Origin: Opacimonas viscosa | GTDB lineage: Bacteria > Pseudomonadota > Gammaproteobacteria > Enterobacterales > Alteromonadaceae | DNA: 64,000 bases | Direction: 5' to 3' | Assembly: GCF_024199005.1 (NCBI RefSeq) | Contig: NZ_JANATA010000001.1 | Coordinates: 1 to 64,000 of the forward strand | Part shown: positions 29,026 through 38,687 of the stretch, one piece after another | How positions within the stretch are numbered: position 1 is the stretch's first letter | Layout of the letters: every line of letters begins with the position of its first letter | The notes under the pieces: generated by a model | The model's input: only the letters and a program-made list of their open reading frames with translations | Databases searched by the model: none | What the model was told of the DNA's origin: nothing | Position numbers and translations under genes: made by a program

Positions 29026-29754
29026 ATGGATAAAAAAATTATATTAGTCACGGGCGCATCTCGTGGTATTGGTAAAGCGACTGCATTAGCGTTAACTAGT
29101 GAAGACAGTTTCGTCATTGGAACAGCAACGAGTGAGAATGGCGCGGCGGCAATTACCGAATACTTAGATGGTCAAGGTATCGGCATGGTCCTCAATGTGA
29201 CAGCAGAGGGTGCTATTGATGATTTGATTACCACTATTACTAAAGAGTACGGTGCGGTTGAGGTCTTGGTAAACAATGCAGGGATCACACGCGATAACTT
29301 ATTAATGCGTATGAAAGATGATGAATGGTCAGCCATTATTGCTACTAACTTAACATCTATTTTTGCTTTATCCAAAGCGGTCCTACGTGGCATGATGAAA
29401 AAACGCAACGGCCGTATCATCAATATTGGTTCTGTAGTCGGAAGTACGGGCAATCCTGGTCAAGCAAATTATGCTGCAGCTAAAGCGGGTGTGATAGGTT
29501 TTAGTAAGTCTATGGCAAAAGAGGTTGCTTCCAGAAATATCACTGTGAATGTTGTTGCGCCTGGTTTTATTGATACTGATATGACAAAAATTCTTACCGA
29601 TGAACAAAAAGAAGCTATCTTTAAAGATGTTCCTGCTAACCGTCTAGGACAACCAGAAGAAATTGCTGCAACTGTTGCATTTTTAGCCAGTCCAGCAGCT
29701 GCTTACATTACCGGTGAAACCATTCATGTGAATGGTGGTATGTACATGGGCTAG
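29026..29754 (+). CDS. fabG: 3-oxoacyl-ACP reductase
   Basis: A short-chain dehydrogenase of 242 residues that reduces 3-oxoacyl-ACP with NADPH. TGASRGIGKA binds the nucleotide; Ser in NIGSVVGS and YAAAKAG supply the catalytic Ser-Tyr-Lys. The ATG at 29026 has AGAGA 7 bases upstream; an ATG 6 bases earlier sits too close to that site. Ends 177 bases before acpP. Confidence 0.96.
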   Translation: MDKKIILVTGASRGIGKATALALTSEDSFVIGTATSENGAAAITEYLDGQGIGMVLNVTAEGAIDDLITTITKEYGAVEVLVNNAGITRDNLLMRMKDDEWSAIIATNLTSIFALSKAVLRGMMKKRNGRIINIGSVVGSTGNPGQANYAAAKAGVIGFSKSMAKEVASRNITVNVVAPGFIDTDMTKILTDEQKEAIFKDVPANRLGQPEEIAATVAFLASPAAAYITGETIHVNGGMYMG

Positions 29755-29931
29755 TATTTAGCCTTATTATTAAAAATATATGCTTATTTGTTGTGAAATT
29801 ACTAAAAACACACCATATTAAGCACTTATGTGGTTTGACCACGATGGCATGTAAAATTCTTACTTGCATCGAGGCTGATAGAAAATTAAAATAACGGAAA
29901 TTAATTTCCACCTATATTAGGAAGATTTAAA

Positions 29932-30168
29932 ATGAGCAATATCGAAGAACGCGTAAAAAAAATTATCATCGAGCAACTTGGTGTTAAAGAAGAAGAAGTA
30001 AAATCAGAAGCATCTTTTGTTGATGATTTAGGCGCTGACTCTTTAGATACAGTTGAACTTGTTATGGCTTTAGAAGACGAGTTTGACACTGAGATCCCAG
30101 ATGAAGAAGCAGAGAAAATAACTACTGTTCAATCTGCGATTGACTACATCAACGCTAACGACGCATAA
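29932..30168 (+). CDS. acpP: Acyl carrier protein
   Basis: An acidic protein of 78 residues. Ser37 in [10 protein letters not shown] carries the phosphopantetheine arm. The 177-base gap after fabG likely contains its own promoter, as acpP usually needs high expression; a TTGACC element sits near 29836, but no matching -10 is convincing. An intrinsic terminator follows. Confidence 0.98.
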   Translation: MSNIEERVKKIIIEQLGVKEEEVKSEASFVDDLGADSLDTVELVMALEDEFDTEIPDEEAEKITTVQSAIDYINANDA

Positions 30169-30184
30169 GTTTGATTAGTGTTTG

Positions 30185-30211
30185 AAAACGGCTCTTAATG
30201 GGCCGTTTTTT
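30185..30211 (+). terminator. Intrinsic terminator after acpP
   Basis: AAAACGGC / GCCGTTTT with a 9-base loop, followed by T. It lies between acpP and fabF and probably lets only part of the acpP transcripts run into fabF. Confidence 0.8.
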
Positions 30212-30256
30212 GTTTCTGTATGAAAATAATTATTAAGTCATTTTAGGAGTTTATTC

Positions 30257-31495
30257 ATGGCTAAACGTCGTGTTGTAGTAACTGGATTAGGGTGTATTTC
30301 ACCTGTCGGTAATGATGTTGATTCCACATGGGCAAACATTAAAGCTGGTGTGTCAGGGATTGGTGAAATCACTTATTTTGATACCACTGCATACTCCACT
30401 AAGATTGCTGGCGAAATAAAAGATTTTGATCCAACACAGTATATTGATAAAAAAGAAACAAAAAAGATGGACCGCTTTATCCAACTAGGTATTGCTGCAG
30501 GTATGCAAGCACTAGATGATAGTGGTTTGGAGATTACTGATGCAAATGCTAAACGAGTCGGTGTTGCTATTGGTTCAGGGATTGGTGGTTTACCATTAAT
30601 TGAAGAAAACCACACGAAACTAGTTAATTCAGGTCCACGTCGTGTATCGCCATTTTTCGTGCCATCGACAATTACTAACATGGTTTCTGGTTTCTTATCG
30701 ATTATGCGTGGCTTGAAAGGGCCTAACCTAAATGTAGTAACAGCCTGCACAACAGGTGTGCATAATATTGGCATTGGCGCCCGAGCGATTGCTTATGGTG
30801 ATGCTGATGTGATGGTGACAGGCGGTGCAGAATCCACGATTACACCACTTGCGATTGCTGGATTTGGCTCAGCTCGTGCTTTATCAACTAACAATGAAAA
30901 CCCTCAGCAAGCATCTCGTCCATGGGATGAAGCTAGAGACGGATTTGTTATGGGTGAGGGCGCTGGTGTTGTCGTACTAGAAGAATATGAACATGCAGTT
31001 GCACGTGGTGCGACTATTTACGCTGAATTATCTGGTTTTGGTATGTCTGGTGATGCTTATCATATGACCTCACCACCTGAAAACGGTGAAGGTGCAGCAG
31101 ATGCGATGCAAAATGCGATAAATGATGCCGCTATTGCTCCAGAGCTAGTGGGATACATAAATGCACATGGTACGTCTACTCCGGCAGGCGATATTGCTGA
31201 AATCGCAGCAGTTAGAAGCATTTTTGGTGCACATGCTGATGCAATATTAGTCAGTTCAACTAAATCCATGATTGGTCATTTACTGGGTGCAGCGGGTTCG
31301 GTTGAAGCTATTTTCACCATAAAAGCGTTACAAGAACAAATCGCCCCACCAACGATTAACTTAGACAATCCAGGTGAAAAATGTGACCTTAACTTAGTGC
31401 CACATAAAGCACAGGCATTTAATGCTGACTATGCTCTGTGTAACTCGTTTGGTTTTGGTGGGACTAACGGTAGCTTATTATTTAGAAAAATATAG
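30257..31495 (+). CDS. fabF: 3-oxoacyl-ACP synthase II
   Basis: An elongating ketosynthase of 412 residues. The active Cys lies in [13 protein letters not shown], the two His in [11 protein letters not shown] and [11 protein letters not shown], and the C-terminus ends in [22 protein letters not shown] before the ATG is a strong binding site. Downstream of the acpP terminator, followed by pabC as in E. coli. Confidence 0.97.
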   Translation: MAKRRVVVTGLGCISPVGNDVDSTWANIKAGVSGIGEITYFDTTAYSTKIAGEIKDFDPTQYIDKKETKKMDRFIQLGIAAGMQALDDSGLEITDANAKRVGVAIGSGIGGLPLIEENHTKLVNSGPRRVSPFFVPSTITNMVSGFLSIMRGLKGPNLNVVTACTTGVHNIGIGARAIAYGDADVMVTGGAESTITPLAIAGFGSARALSTNNENPQQASRPWDEARDGFVMGEGAGVVVLEEYEHAVARGATIYAELSGFGMSGDAYHMTSPPENGEGAADAMQNAINDAAIAPELVGYINAHGTSTPAGDIAEIAAVRSIFGAHADAILVSSTKSMIGHLLGAAGSVEAIFTIKALQEQIAPPTINLDNPGEKCDLNLVPHKAQAFNADYALCNSFGFGGTNGSLLFRKI

Positions 31496-31575
31496 GTTGA
31501 ATGTCTAACAATTCTGGGTAATTAAGTATAAAGTCATAGGGCTTGTCTGGGACTCAGATTGTGAAGGTAATAACA

Positions 31576-32436
31576 ATGGCTGCTACGTTTAATCTATATC
31601 AAGAAACACTCATTGGTGATAGAGCATTCAATTATGGTGATGGATGCTTTACCACCATGTTATGTGTGGATCAAAACATACAGCTACTCGCTTATCATTT
31701 GGCACGTTTAGAGCATGATACATGCAAGCTTCGTATCCCGTTTACTGCTACAGATAAAACAGCCTTATCTGCGGCGTTATCTGACATCTCAAGCAAACTG
31801 CACCATGGTATTATCAAAATTCACATCAGTCGTGGCACAGGTGGTAGAGGTTATGGGGTATCAGGTGTCAGTGCTCCCAACATCACCTTAACTCAACATA
31901 CCATTCCGCCACATTTTTCTGAGCCAGTTTCTTTATCGATTGCCTCTTTTCCGATTAGTCGTCAACCTGCACTAGCCGGTACCAAACATATAAGTCGTGT
32001 AGAACAAGTGTTATTCAAATGCTGCGCGGAAGAGCTTGGTACAACGGATGTTATCTGCTTGGACGAATTTCAACATGTTATAGAAACTAGCTCGGCGAAT
32101 TTATTCTGGTACAAAGACAATCAGTGGTTCACCCCTGATCTTAATGACTCAGGAGTCGCTGGGACATTTAGAGCGTGTATTTTGGACACATTAGACACCG
32201 CCGGTGCTGCTTGTCAGGTTGGTTCCTTTCCGTTATCTGCATTATTGGCAGCGGAAAGTGTCTTCATGTGTAATGCCGTACGCGGTATAGTTAGGGTCGA
32301 TAAGGTTATCGTTCATGAAGACCCAGTAGTAAACGCTACCGCAGTAAAAGAGTGCACCAGGTCTATAGAATTCGATAATTCAGCGGTATCTATTTTACAA
32401 AACCAAGTTGCTCTCTTTTTAGCAACTCATTCATAA
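31576..32436 (+). CDS. pabC: 4-amino-4-deoxychorismate lyase
   Basis: A PLP enzyme of 286 residues that turns aminodeoxychorismate into p-aminobenzoate for folate. RAFNYGDGCFTTM near the N-terminus and the PLP lysine in TKHISRVEQVLFK are diagnostic. ATG 31576 has AAGG about 9 bases upstream and gives the normal N-terminus; earlier TTG/GTG starts would add an unlikely tail. The fabF-pabC-mltG order is conserved. The partner component gene pabB lies at the right end of the window. Confidence 0.92.
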   Translation: MAATFNLYQETLIGDRAFNYGDGCFTTMLCVDQNIQLLAYHLARLEHDTCKLRIPFTATDKTALSAALSDISSKLHHGIIKIHISRGTGGRGYGVSGVSAPNITLTQHTIPPHFSEPVSLSIASFPISRQPALAGTKHISRVEQVLFKCCAEELGTTDVICLDEFQHVIETSSANLFWYKDNQWFTPDLNDSGVAGTFRACILDTLDTAGAACQVGSFPLSALLAAESVFMCNAVRGIVRVDKVIVHEDPVVNATAVKECTRSIEFDNSAVSILQNQVALFLATHS

Positions 32437-32501
32437 TGCTTGTAAAGCAGCCAAACTGATATTATTGCCAATATAAAACTAAAGCTAAAAATAAGGACAC
32501 T

Positions 32502-33524
32502 ATGAAAATCTATTCACTCAGTAAAATAGCTATTGTATTAAGTGTCTTATTGATCTTTATCTTATTAGGTGCTTTGTGGCGTGTCAGTGCTGTCCCCCAG
32601 ACCTCACTAATTGTCCAAGATGAACAATTCTTCGAGGTGAAGCCAGGCGCTAATATGACTTCTGTTTTGCGTGAGTTAGCTGAAAAAGAAGTGATTGAAC
32701 CCTCTTTTTGGCAGAGTGTATGGATCAAATCTAATCCTAAATTAGCCAACATACAGCAAGGTTGGTATCAGTTATCCATAGGAATGACATTATTAAATTT
32801 TGTACAAAAACTGCATGTTGGTCATGTTGTTGAACACAAGATCACGTTAGTTGAAGGATTTACTGTTTGGCAATGGCTGGAACAAATGGCAGCAACCGGC
32901 GATATTATAATTGATGTCAGCTATGATCATGATGCGTTTGAGTATCAATTTACCCCTTTATCAAAACATCATCAAATGACGATAAGAGAAGGGTATTTTG
33001 CGCCAGACACTTATGCATATGCCCATCAAGCCAAAGCCTCTGATATCTTATTTGCTGCTTATGCTAAGCAAAGACAGCAACTAAAAGCGCTGATGTCCGA
33101 GTTTACATTACCTAAATTTATTCACAACGAACATGAATTATTAACACTTGCGTCTATCGTTGAAAAAGAAACGGGTACAGCCAAAGAAAGACCTATTATT
33201 GCTGGTGTTTTTCTCAGTCGTTTAGCAAAAAATATGCGTTTACAGACGGATCCCACGATTATTTATGGTATAGGCCCAAGTTTTAATGGGGACATTACTT
33301 ATGCAGACTTACGGGCCAAAACGCCCTATAATACTTATCGCATCAATGGGTTGACACCAACTCCTATTGCTAACCCTAGTTTGGCGAGTATCAAAGCGGT
33401 TTTAGCACCTGAGCAAACCGATGCGTTATATTTTGTTGCTAGGGGCGATGGTACGCATGAGTTTTCTAAAACTCTCGCAGCACATAATAAAGCGGTAAAA
33501 AAATATCAATTAACCAAGCCATAA
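32502..33524 (+). CDS. mltG: Endolytic murein transglycosylase MltG
   Basis: A protein of 340 residues with one N-terminal membrane helix (IAIVLSVLLIFILLGALW), a LysM-like region and the YceG catalytic domain. The catalytic Glu is in ASIVEKETG; QTDPTIIYG and NTYRINGLTPTPIANPS are family motifs. It cleaves nascent glycan strands and sets their length. Directly followed by tmk. Confidence 0.95.
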   Translation: MKIYSLSKIAIVLSVLLIFILLGALWRVSAVPQTSLIVQDEQFFEVKPGANMTSVLRELAEKEVIEPSFWQSVWIKSNPKLANIQQGWYQLSIGMTLLNFVQKLHVGHVVEHKITLVEGFTVWQWLEQMAATGDIIIDVSYDHDAFEYQFTPLSKHHQMTIREGYFAPDTYAYAHQAKASDILFAAYAKQRQQLKALMSEFTLPKFIHNEHELLTLASIVEKETGTAKERPIIAGVFLSRLAKNMRLQTDPTIIYGIGPSFNGDITYADLRAKTPYNTYRINGLTPTPIANPSLASIKAVLAPEQTDALYFVARGDGTHEFSKTLAAHNKAVKKYQLTKP

Positions 33525-33534
33525 GAGAGTGCTA

Positions 33535-34239
33535 ATGACAGGAAAGTTTATTGTTATCGAAGGTTTAGAAGGGGCAGGGAAAAGCTCGGCGATTGCTATC
33601 ATAAAGGAGACACTTGCCGCAGCAGATATCGATTTTATTACAACTAGAGAGCCTGGCGGCACACCGATGGCTGAAGCTATTCGAGAGTGTGTAAAACAAG
33701 ACTGGCAAGAGCCCATTGCACAATCTACGGAATTGTTATTGATGTATGCCGCTCGAAGTCAACTGGTGAACAACATCATAAAACCGGAATTGGCTCGTGG
33801 TACATGGGTGATTGCTGATCGTCACGATTGGTCATCGATAGCTTACCAAGGAGGAGGGCGAGAGATTGACTTGGCTGACTTGAGCGCCTTAAAGCAGATC
33901 ACTATGGGTGAATTTGAGCCTGATTTTACTATTTACTTGGACATTGATCCCAAAATCGGTTTAGCCAGAGCGGCTTCGAGAGGAGCATTGGATCGTATTG
34001 AGTTAGCCGGTGAGGCTTTTTTTGCACGTTGTCGTGAGATGTATTTACAATTAGTGCGTACCAACGCCTCGAAAAGTGTACTCATTAATGCCGAACAAGC
34101 AATGGCTAAAGTACAAGCAGATGTACAAAGCGTCGTTGAACAATTTATTGCCACTCAAACCATTAATAACGCTGCTGAACCGCATTCAACTACTCCACAT
34201 CTGACTGCGGATGAAACTCCCAAGGGCAGTGTATGTTAA
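33535..34239 (+). CDS. tmk: Thymidylate kinase
   Basis: A dTMP kinase of 234 residues. The P-loop is GLEGAGKSSA, the DR motif is in IADRHDWSS, and TREPGGTPMAE holds the DNA-precursor site. ATG 33535 follows AAGAGAG; a GTG 6 bases earlier is less likely. The C-terminus has an extra tail of about 25 residues (rich in Asn, Thr, Pro) beyond the usual fold. It overlaps holB by 7 bases. Confidence 0.95.
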   Translation: MTGKFIVIEGLEGAGKSSAIAIIKETLAAADIDFITTREPGGTPMAEAIRECVKQDWQEPIAQSTELLLMYAARSQLVNNIIKPELARGTWVIADRHDWSSIAYQGGGREIDLADLSALKQITMGEFEPDFTIYLDIDPKIGLARAASRGALDRIELAGEAFFARCREMYLQLVRTNASKSVLINAEQAMAKVQADVQSVVEQFIATQTINNAAEPHSTTPHLTADETPKGSVC

Positions 34240-35099
34240 GTTGGTTTAGCGCAATCGATGCACAATTAATAGCACGTTTACAGTCACATAAATTACATCA
34301 TGCTTTGTTACTCAGTGGTCCAAGTGGTTTAGGTAAACACGCTTACCTTCCCGAACTTGCCCAGGCCATTCTGTGCCAATCTAAACACAGTCGTTGTGGT
34401 ACTTGTCAAAGTTGTCAGTTGTTTGCCGCAGGTAGTCATCCAGATTTTTATATGATTCAAAGTGATAAGCAAATTGGTGTTGACGATGTTCGTCAAGGAC
34501 TTGAAAAATTGCAAGGACATGCACAGTTACAACAAAACAAGTGCTTGATTATTCATGCTGCTGATACGATGACGGAATCTGCTGCTAATGCGTTATTAAA
34601 AACACTAGAAGAACCCACTAACAATACTTTTATTATTTTGTCGGCAAGTTCTGCTCGTTTATTGCCGACTATTCTGAGTCGTTGCGAGAAATTAACCTTA
34701 CCCCTAGCATCGGTATCAGAGATCCAATCTTGGTTAACCACTGAACATAATTTATCGGCTAATGAAGCACTAGTGAATGCATATGCTACACCTTTTAAGG
34801 TTTTAGCTGCATTAGAGGATAGCTCAGGTCTCACTTTTGCTGAATTTTCAGACGATATCCAAGCTATCCAAACAGGTAATTTGCTACCATTACATTTTGG
34901 ACAAAAATGGCAAAGTAAAGCAATCGAGTGTATTGGCTGGCTTCAACACTATTATTTACAGCAAACGAAGTTAAAAATGGGCACTGCGGACTATACCTAT
35001 TTTGCACAAAAGCTTAAACTATCCACCTTGACTGCAAGTAAAATGCACCATGCAGGTATCAACAAAGCCTTATTGCTTTCTGAATTACTGTCTCAGTGA
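34233..35099 (+). CDS. holB: DNA polymerase III subunit delta'
   Basis: A clamp-loader subunit of 288 residues. The N-terminal AAA+ domain has GPSGLGKHAY, a zinc module with CxxxxxxxxCxxCxxC spacing (C-QSKHSRCGTCQSC), and the SRC motif in ILSRCEKL. It opens the beta clamp as part of the DnaX complex. Coupled to tmk. In many relatives a pilZ gene follows holB; here tatD follows directly after 80 bases. Confidence 0.93.
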   Translation: MLSWFSAIDAQLIARLQSHKLHHALLLSGPSGLGKHAYLPELAQAILCQSKHSRCGTCQSCQLFAAGSHPDFYMIQSDKQIGVDDVRQGLEKLQGHAQLQQNKCLIIHAADTMTESAANALLKTLEEPTNNTFIILSASSARLLPTILSRCEKLTLPLASVSEIQSWLTTEHNLSANEALVNAYATPFKVLAALEDSSGLTFAEFSDDIQAIQTGNLLPLHFGQKWQSKAIECIGWLQHYYLQQTKLKMGTADYTYFAQKLKLSTLTASKMHHAGINKALLLSELLSQ

Positions 35100-35179
35100 T
35101 GATGTTGCGATAGACCGAATACTTTTGCGTTTTTGTATACCGATATAACTGTTTAATTTATTTCCAAGAGTACTTGTAT

Positions 35180-35953
35180 ATGTTCGTAGATTCTCATTGC
35201 CATTTAGACAAGTTGACCGATGATGCGGTTGAGTTAGCTCAAAAAATTGATTTTGCTGCAACTCGTGGTGTTGAGCATATGCTGTGTGTAGCAATAAACG
35301 TAAAAGACTATCCGCAGATGCTAAGTAGAGTTGAACATTTTACGAATGTCTCGGTTAGCTGTGGAGTACATCCTTGTTATGATGAGGATATGACCGACTA
35401 TGACACACTGTTAGAATATGGCAGTAGTGATAAAGTCGTCGCAATTGGCGAGACGGGCTTAGATTACTATCACTCTCAAGAAACGATAGGGGTACAAAAA
35501 CAGAGTTTTATCGATCATATTAATGTAGCAGCCGAACTTGATAAACCGCTAATTATCCATACACGCAATGCTAGAGAAGACACTATTAATATTCTTAAAG
35601 AGCATGGTAAAGCTAACACTATTGGTGTGTTACATTGTTTTACTGAATCTCTAGAAATGGCAGAACAAGCATTAGAGCTTGGCTTTTATATTTCGATTTC
35701 TGGCATTGTGACGTTTAAAACCGCGACTGAATTACAAGCAGTCGCTAAAGCTATTCCGTTGGATCGCTTACTCATTGAAACAGATTCACCATGGCTCGCT
35801 CCAGTTCCTTATAGAGGAAAACCTAATCAGCCAGGTTATGTAGTTGAAGTAGGGGAATTTATTGCAGAACTTCGTGGGATCTCTACGGCTGAATTAGCGA
35901 AAGCGACGACGGAAAATTTTTATCGCCTATTTAAACACGTCAAGCGAGCCTAA
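35180..35953 (+). CDS. TatD-family metal-dependent hydrolase (YcfH-like)
   Basis: A protein of 257 residues of the TatD DNase family. Metal ligands are in VDSHCHLDKL, IGETGLDYY, IHTRNA, HCFTE and ETDSPWLAP. The E. coli counterpart after holB is ycfH. ATG 35180 was chosen because SHCH is then at the normal distance; a TTG 6 bases upstream is possible. Likely a 3'-5' exonuclease or related metal hydrolase. Confidence 0.93.
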   Translation: MFVDSHCHLDKLTDDAVELAQKIDFAATRGVEHMLCVAINVKDYPQMLSRVEHFTNVSVSCGVHPCYDEDMTDYDTLLEYGSSDKVVAIGETGLDYYHSQETIGVQKQSFIDHINVAAELDKPLIIHTRNAREDTINILKEHGKANTIGVLHCFTESLEMAEQALELGFYISISGIVTFKTATELQAVAKAIPLDRLLIETDSPWLAPVPYRGKPNQPGYVVEVGEFIAELRGISTAELAKATTENFYRLFKHVKRA

Positions 35954-35956
35954 GCT

Positions 35957-36556
35957 GTGAGTTTTATATTCCCTGAATGGCGACAACGCTTGGCCAGAAG
36001 CTTACATGTTTCTAGAAGTAAACCAGAAAGTAAATACATCCAGATAGCAACCCATGCTCCTGTATTAGGAGTACAAAATAGAACGGTCGTGTTTAGGGGC
36101 TTTGTCGAAGACTCACATGTTTTACAATGCATCACAGAAAAAGACTCGGATAAATATCGTGCTTTACAATATGCACAAGAGTCAGAGATCTGTTGGTATT
36201 TCCCAAAGACAAGAGAACAATACCGTTTGAGCGTTCACACTCAGCTTGTTGGTAGTACCGATAATGAGGCAGGGTTAAGACAGCAAATGTGGCAAAACTT
36301 GTCTGTTGCGTCTAAACAATCCTTCATAGACAATCAAAAATTAGATTTGGCACAAAGTTGTGGCCCCCGTCATACAGAAGTTGGAACAGATTCACCAACT
36401 GAAGAGGTCTGTCCACATGAGCAGGTGCCGGAAAACTTTATTTTAATATTGTGTTCAGTATACGCAGTTGATTATTTAATTCTGTCTGAGCCTCATCAAC
36501 GCTTTAAATCCTTTTGCGAAATGAATGAGTGGGTTGAAGAGAGTGCCAAGCCCTAA
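35957..36556 (+). CDS. Pyridoxamine 5'-phosphate oxidase-like FMN protein
   Basis: A protein of 199 residues starting at GTG 4 bases after tatD. PNPOx-like features of the Alr4036 type are visible: FPEWRQRLARSLH, VQNRTVVFRGFVED, ESEICWYFPKTREQYRLSV and QMWQNLS. Such proteins bind FMN in a split barrel. Substrate unknown; in some bacteria this subgroup sits near PNP metabolism, but here it simply follows tatD. Confidence 0.75.
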   Translation: MSFIFPEWRQRLARSLHVSRSKPESKYIQIATHAPVLGVQNRTVVFRGFVEDSHVLQCITEKDSDKYRALQYAQESEICWYFPKTREQYRLSVHTQLVGSTDNEAGLRQQMWQNLSVASKQSFIDNQKLDLAQSCGPRHTEVGTDSPTEEVCPHEQVPENFILILCSVYAVDYLILSEPHQRFKSFCEMNEWVEESAKP

Positions 36557-36585
36557 CACGATATATTTGTATTTTCACCCATGAG

Positions 36586-37107
36586 TTATTGTAACCAAGG
36601 GCCACTTATAACATTTCTGTGATATCCCTGCTCAACATTGAGTAATATAACCGATACATTGTTGTTTTTAGCTAACTCGACCAATTCTTCTTTTTGCGCA
36701 ACAGTAAATTCATGGTTTTCAATAAACAACTCTTTGAGCTGTGCCGCACATAACAATTTTTTGCAGTAATCCATCACCATGGACTGTGGTGGTTTTTGAA
36801 TTCTAATTGCATGGGTTTGGTCGCTAAATGTCAAACTATCACTGAGTAAATAACGCCATTTCTTTATCGATTCGACACGTGTTTTTAACGCATTAAGACT
36901 TTTGGAATAGTTAGGCGTCTGCTGGAGTGACCAAGTGTGGCTAGTTAGATCAGCAGTTAATGTCTTTGTGGTGCGAAGACTAGCTGTACTTGTTGTACTC
37001 GTATTATGACTTGGTAGTTGATATAGGGCGACTTGTGACGTTCTATATCCTGCTACATTATTTGTAGTAGCTCTTGTGGTTTTTGTGCTTGCTGTGGTTG
37101 TGTTCAT
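36586..37107 (-). CDS. sulA: SulA-like SOS cell-division inhibitor
   Basis: A protein of 173 residues. The C-terminal half aligns by eye with E. coli SulA: ESIKKWRYLLS to SRWQLWLTP, and SMVMDYCKKLLCAAQLKELF, then TVAQKEELVELAKNNNVSVILL to [21 protein letters not shown]. The first 60 residues are Thr/Ser-rich and unlike SulA. Two LexA boxes lie upstream, so SOS control is strongly indicated. GAGAGGT precedes the ATG. SulA caps FtsZ and halts septation after DNA damage. The match is by eye and the N-terminus is divergent; the symbol is provisional. Confidence 0.75.
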   Translation of the reverse strand: MNTTTASTKTTRATTNNVAGYRTSQVALYQLPSHNTSTTSTASLRTTKTLTADLTSHTWSLQQTPNYSKSLNALKTRVESIKKWRYLLSDSLTFSDQTHAIRIQKPPQSMVMDYCKKLLCAAQLKELFIENHEFTVAQKEELVELAKNNNVSVILLNVEQGYHRNVISGPWLQ

Positions 37108-37144
37108 ATTGACCTCTCATATCAAAAAACAACTTATTACCATT

Positions 37145-37164
37145 AACTGTATAAATAAACAGTA
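37145..37164. promoter_or_regulatory. LexA box 1 (proximal)
   Basis: AACTGTATAAATAAACAGTA contains CTG-N10-CAG (37147-37162), matching the gammaproteobacterial SOS box, 38-60 bases ahead of the sulA-like ATG. Confidence 0.88.
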
Positions 37165-37176
37165 TCTGCAATATAG

Positions 37177-37196
37177 TACTGTATATTTGAACAGTC
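37177..37196. promoter_or_regulatory. LexA box 2 (distal)
   Basis: TACTGTATATTTGAACAGTC contains CTG-N10-CAG (37179-37194). It is 32 bases from box 1 centre to centre, three helical turns, so two LexA dimers could bind the same DNA face. Confidence 0.85.
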
Positions 37197-37238
37197 AATA
37201 GTAATCTAAGCTTTTTTTCTTAGGTCATAGTGCAGTAT

Positions 37239-38540
37239 TTAACTACTTAAAAATAAATCACGATGCATACGGCTGGCATATTCGTCTGTCATACCGGCGA
37301 TATAATCAGCTATTATCCTTTTTTCTAAGCCAATATCTTGTGCATTCTCCCACCTTCTTCGCGTATTAGGTGGTAATAAGCGTTGTGGGTCACTATTAAA
37401 GGCTTTGTAGAGTTCTATGACGATCTGTTGACCTTTGTAGCGCAAGATTTGCACTTCTGTGTTTTGTATGACATGTCGATGGACAAAGTTCTTAAAGAGT
37501 AATAATTCACGCATATCATCGGCAGGTAACACAGCTTGATAATCTAGCAAATTCGTTTTGAACTTTTCTTGTTTATGAATTTCAATGGCTGTAATAAAGT
37601 TATTCACAATCGCACCAATTGCATTTTTTCTGCGGTAACTTTCTTCGGTAAATAACTCTATTGCAAGAGAATGAATACGTTGGGAAAGTTTCGTCGCGTT
37701 GTGCTCTTGGATAGGCTTTACGATTTCTCGTTGGAAGCTTGCAAATGTTACCTTATTCAAGACAATGGCATCTTCTAAGTCATGCACGCCATAAGCAATA
37801 TCATCTGCAAGCTCCATCACAGAGCAATCAAAGCTTTTAAACAATGTTTTATGATGTTTATTGTCTTGACTAACATAAGACATAAAAAGTTCTTTGTCAC
37901 CTGGATCTACAGCAGAGAGTAACCATTCAAAAACAGTATTATCACAGTCATAGAGGCCTTTAGGCGGAACGTAATCATGTGTTCGGACATCTTTTGTATT
38001 GTGCGCTGTACATTCGGGATAGCCTGTATTTAAGGTATTGATAAAGTTTGGATATTTAATTAAACCTAGTAATGTACGTCGACTGAGGTTCATGCCGTTT
38101 TGCTGAGTATAGGGTTCGAGCTGAGTCACAATTCTAAACGTCTGGGCATTTCCTTCGTATCCACCATCATTACGCATCACATAGTTTAAAGCAATTTCAC
38201 CACCATGCCCAAAAGGAGGATGCCCAATATCATGCGCTAAACAAATCGTTTCGATGAGATGGCCATCAATGCCTAAAATGGATTCAGCAGGTTGTGGATA
38301 CTTTTGTGCGAGTTGTTCTGTAATGCCAGAACCTACTTGAGCGGCTTCTAGTGAGTGTGTTAATCGAGTACGATAAAAATCACTCATACCGATCCCGTGG
38401 ATCTGTGTTTTCGCTTGAAGACGACGAAACGCAGCTGAATGAAGGACTCTAGCTTTGTCACGTTGTGCCGCACTGCGATGATCGCCATCTCGGATGTTAT
38501 TGCGCGGTTGGTAACGTTGATCCCAAATTTGGTGTGACAT
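37239..38540 (-). CDS. dGTPase-like HD-domain phosphohydrolase
   Basis: A protein of 433 residues of the dGTPase family: RDKARVLHSAAFRRLQAKTQI, RTRLTHSLEAAQVG, the HD pair in CLAHDIGHPPFGHGGE and ELADDIAYGVHDLEDA. It removes triphosphate from dNTPs; the length fits the dGTPase-like subgroup rather than the E. coli 505-residue Dgt. Such enzymes balance nucleotide pools and some limit phage. The sulA-like gene follows downstream but has its own SOS promoter. Confidence 0.9.
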   Translation of the reverse strand: MSHQIWDQRYQPRNNIRDGDHRSAAQRDKARVLHSAAFRRLQAKTQIHGIGMSDFYRTRLTHSLEAAQVGSGITEQLAQKYPQPAESILGIDGHLIETICLAHDIGHPPFGHGGEIALNYVMRNDGGYEGNAQTFRIVTQLEPYTQQNGMNLSRRTLLGLIKYPNFINTLNTGYPECTAHNTKDVRTHDYVPPKGLYDCDNTVFEWLLSAVDPGDKELFMSYVSQDNKHHKTLFKSFDCSVMELADDIAYGVHDLEDAIVLNKVTFASFQREIVKPIQEHNATKLSQRIHSLAIELFTEESYRRKNAIGAIVNNFITAIEIHKQEKFKTNLLDYQAVLPADDMRELLLFKNFVHRHVIQNTEVQILRYKGQQIVIELYKAFNSDPQRLLPPNTRRRWENAQDIGLEKRIIADYIAGMTDEYASRMHRDLFLSS

Positions 38541-38619
38541 GAAACATATTCCCTAACTAAAAAAATTTAGTCATGCATCTTAAAAGATATCGATACATGT
38601 AAAACTATTTATAATTCCC

Positions 38620-38649
38620 AAAAAAAAAGGTAACAATGAGTTACCTTTT
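38620..38649 (-). terminator. Intrinsic terminator of the cheB/cheR fusion gene
   Basis: On the - strand a 10-bp stem AAAAGGTAAC / GTTACCTTTT with loop TCATT runs into nine T, about 40 bases after the fusion gene stop. Confidence 0.88.
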
Positions 38650-38687
38650 GATTATATTACTAAAATCCATATCTATCTACAGACTTA

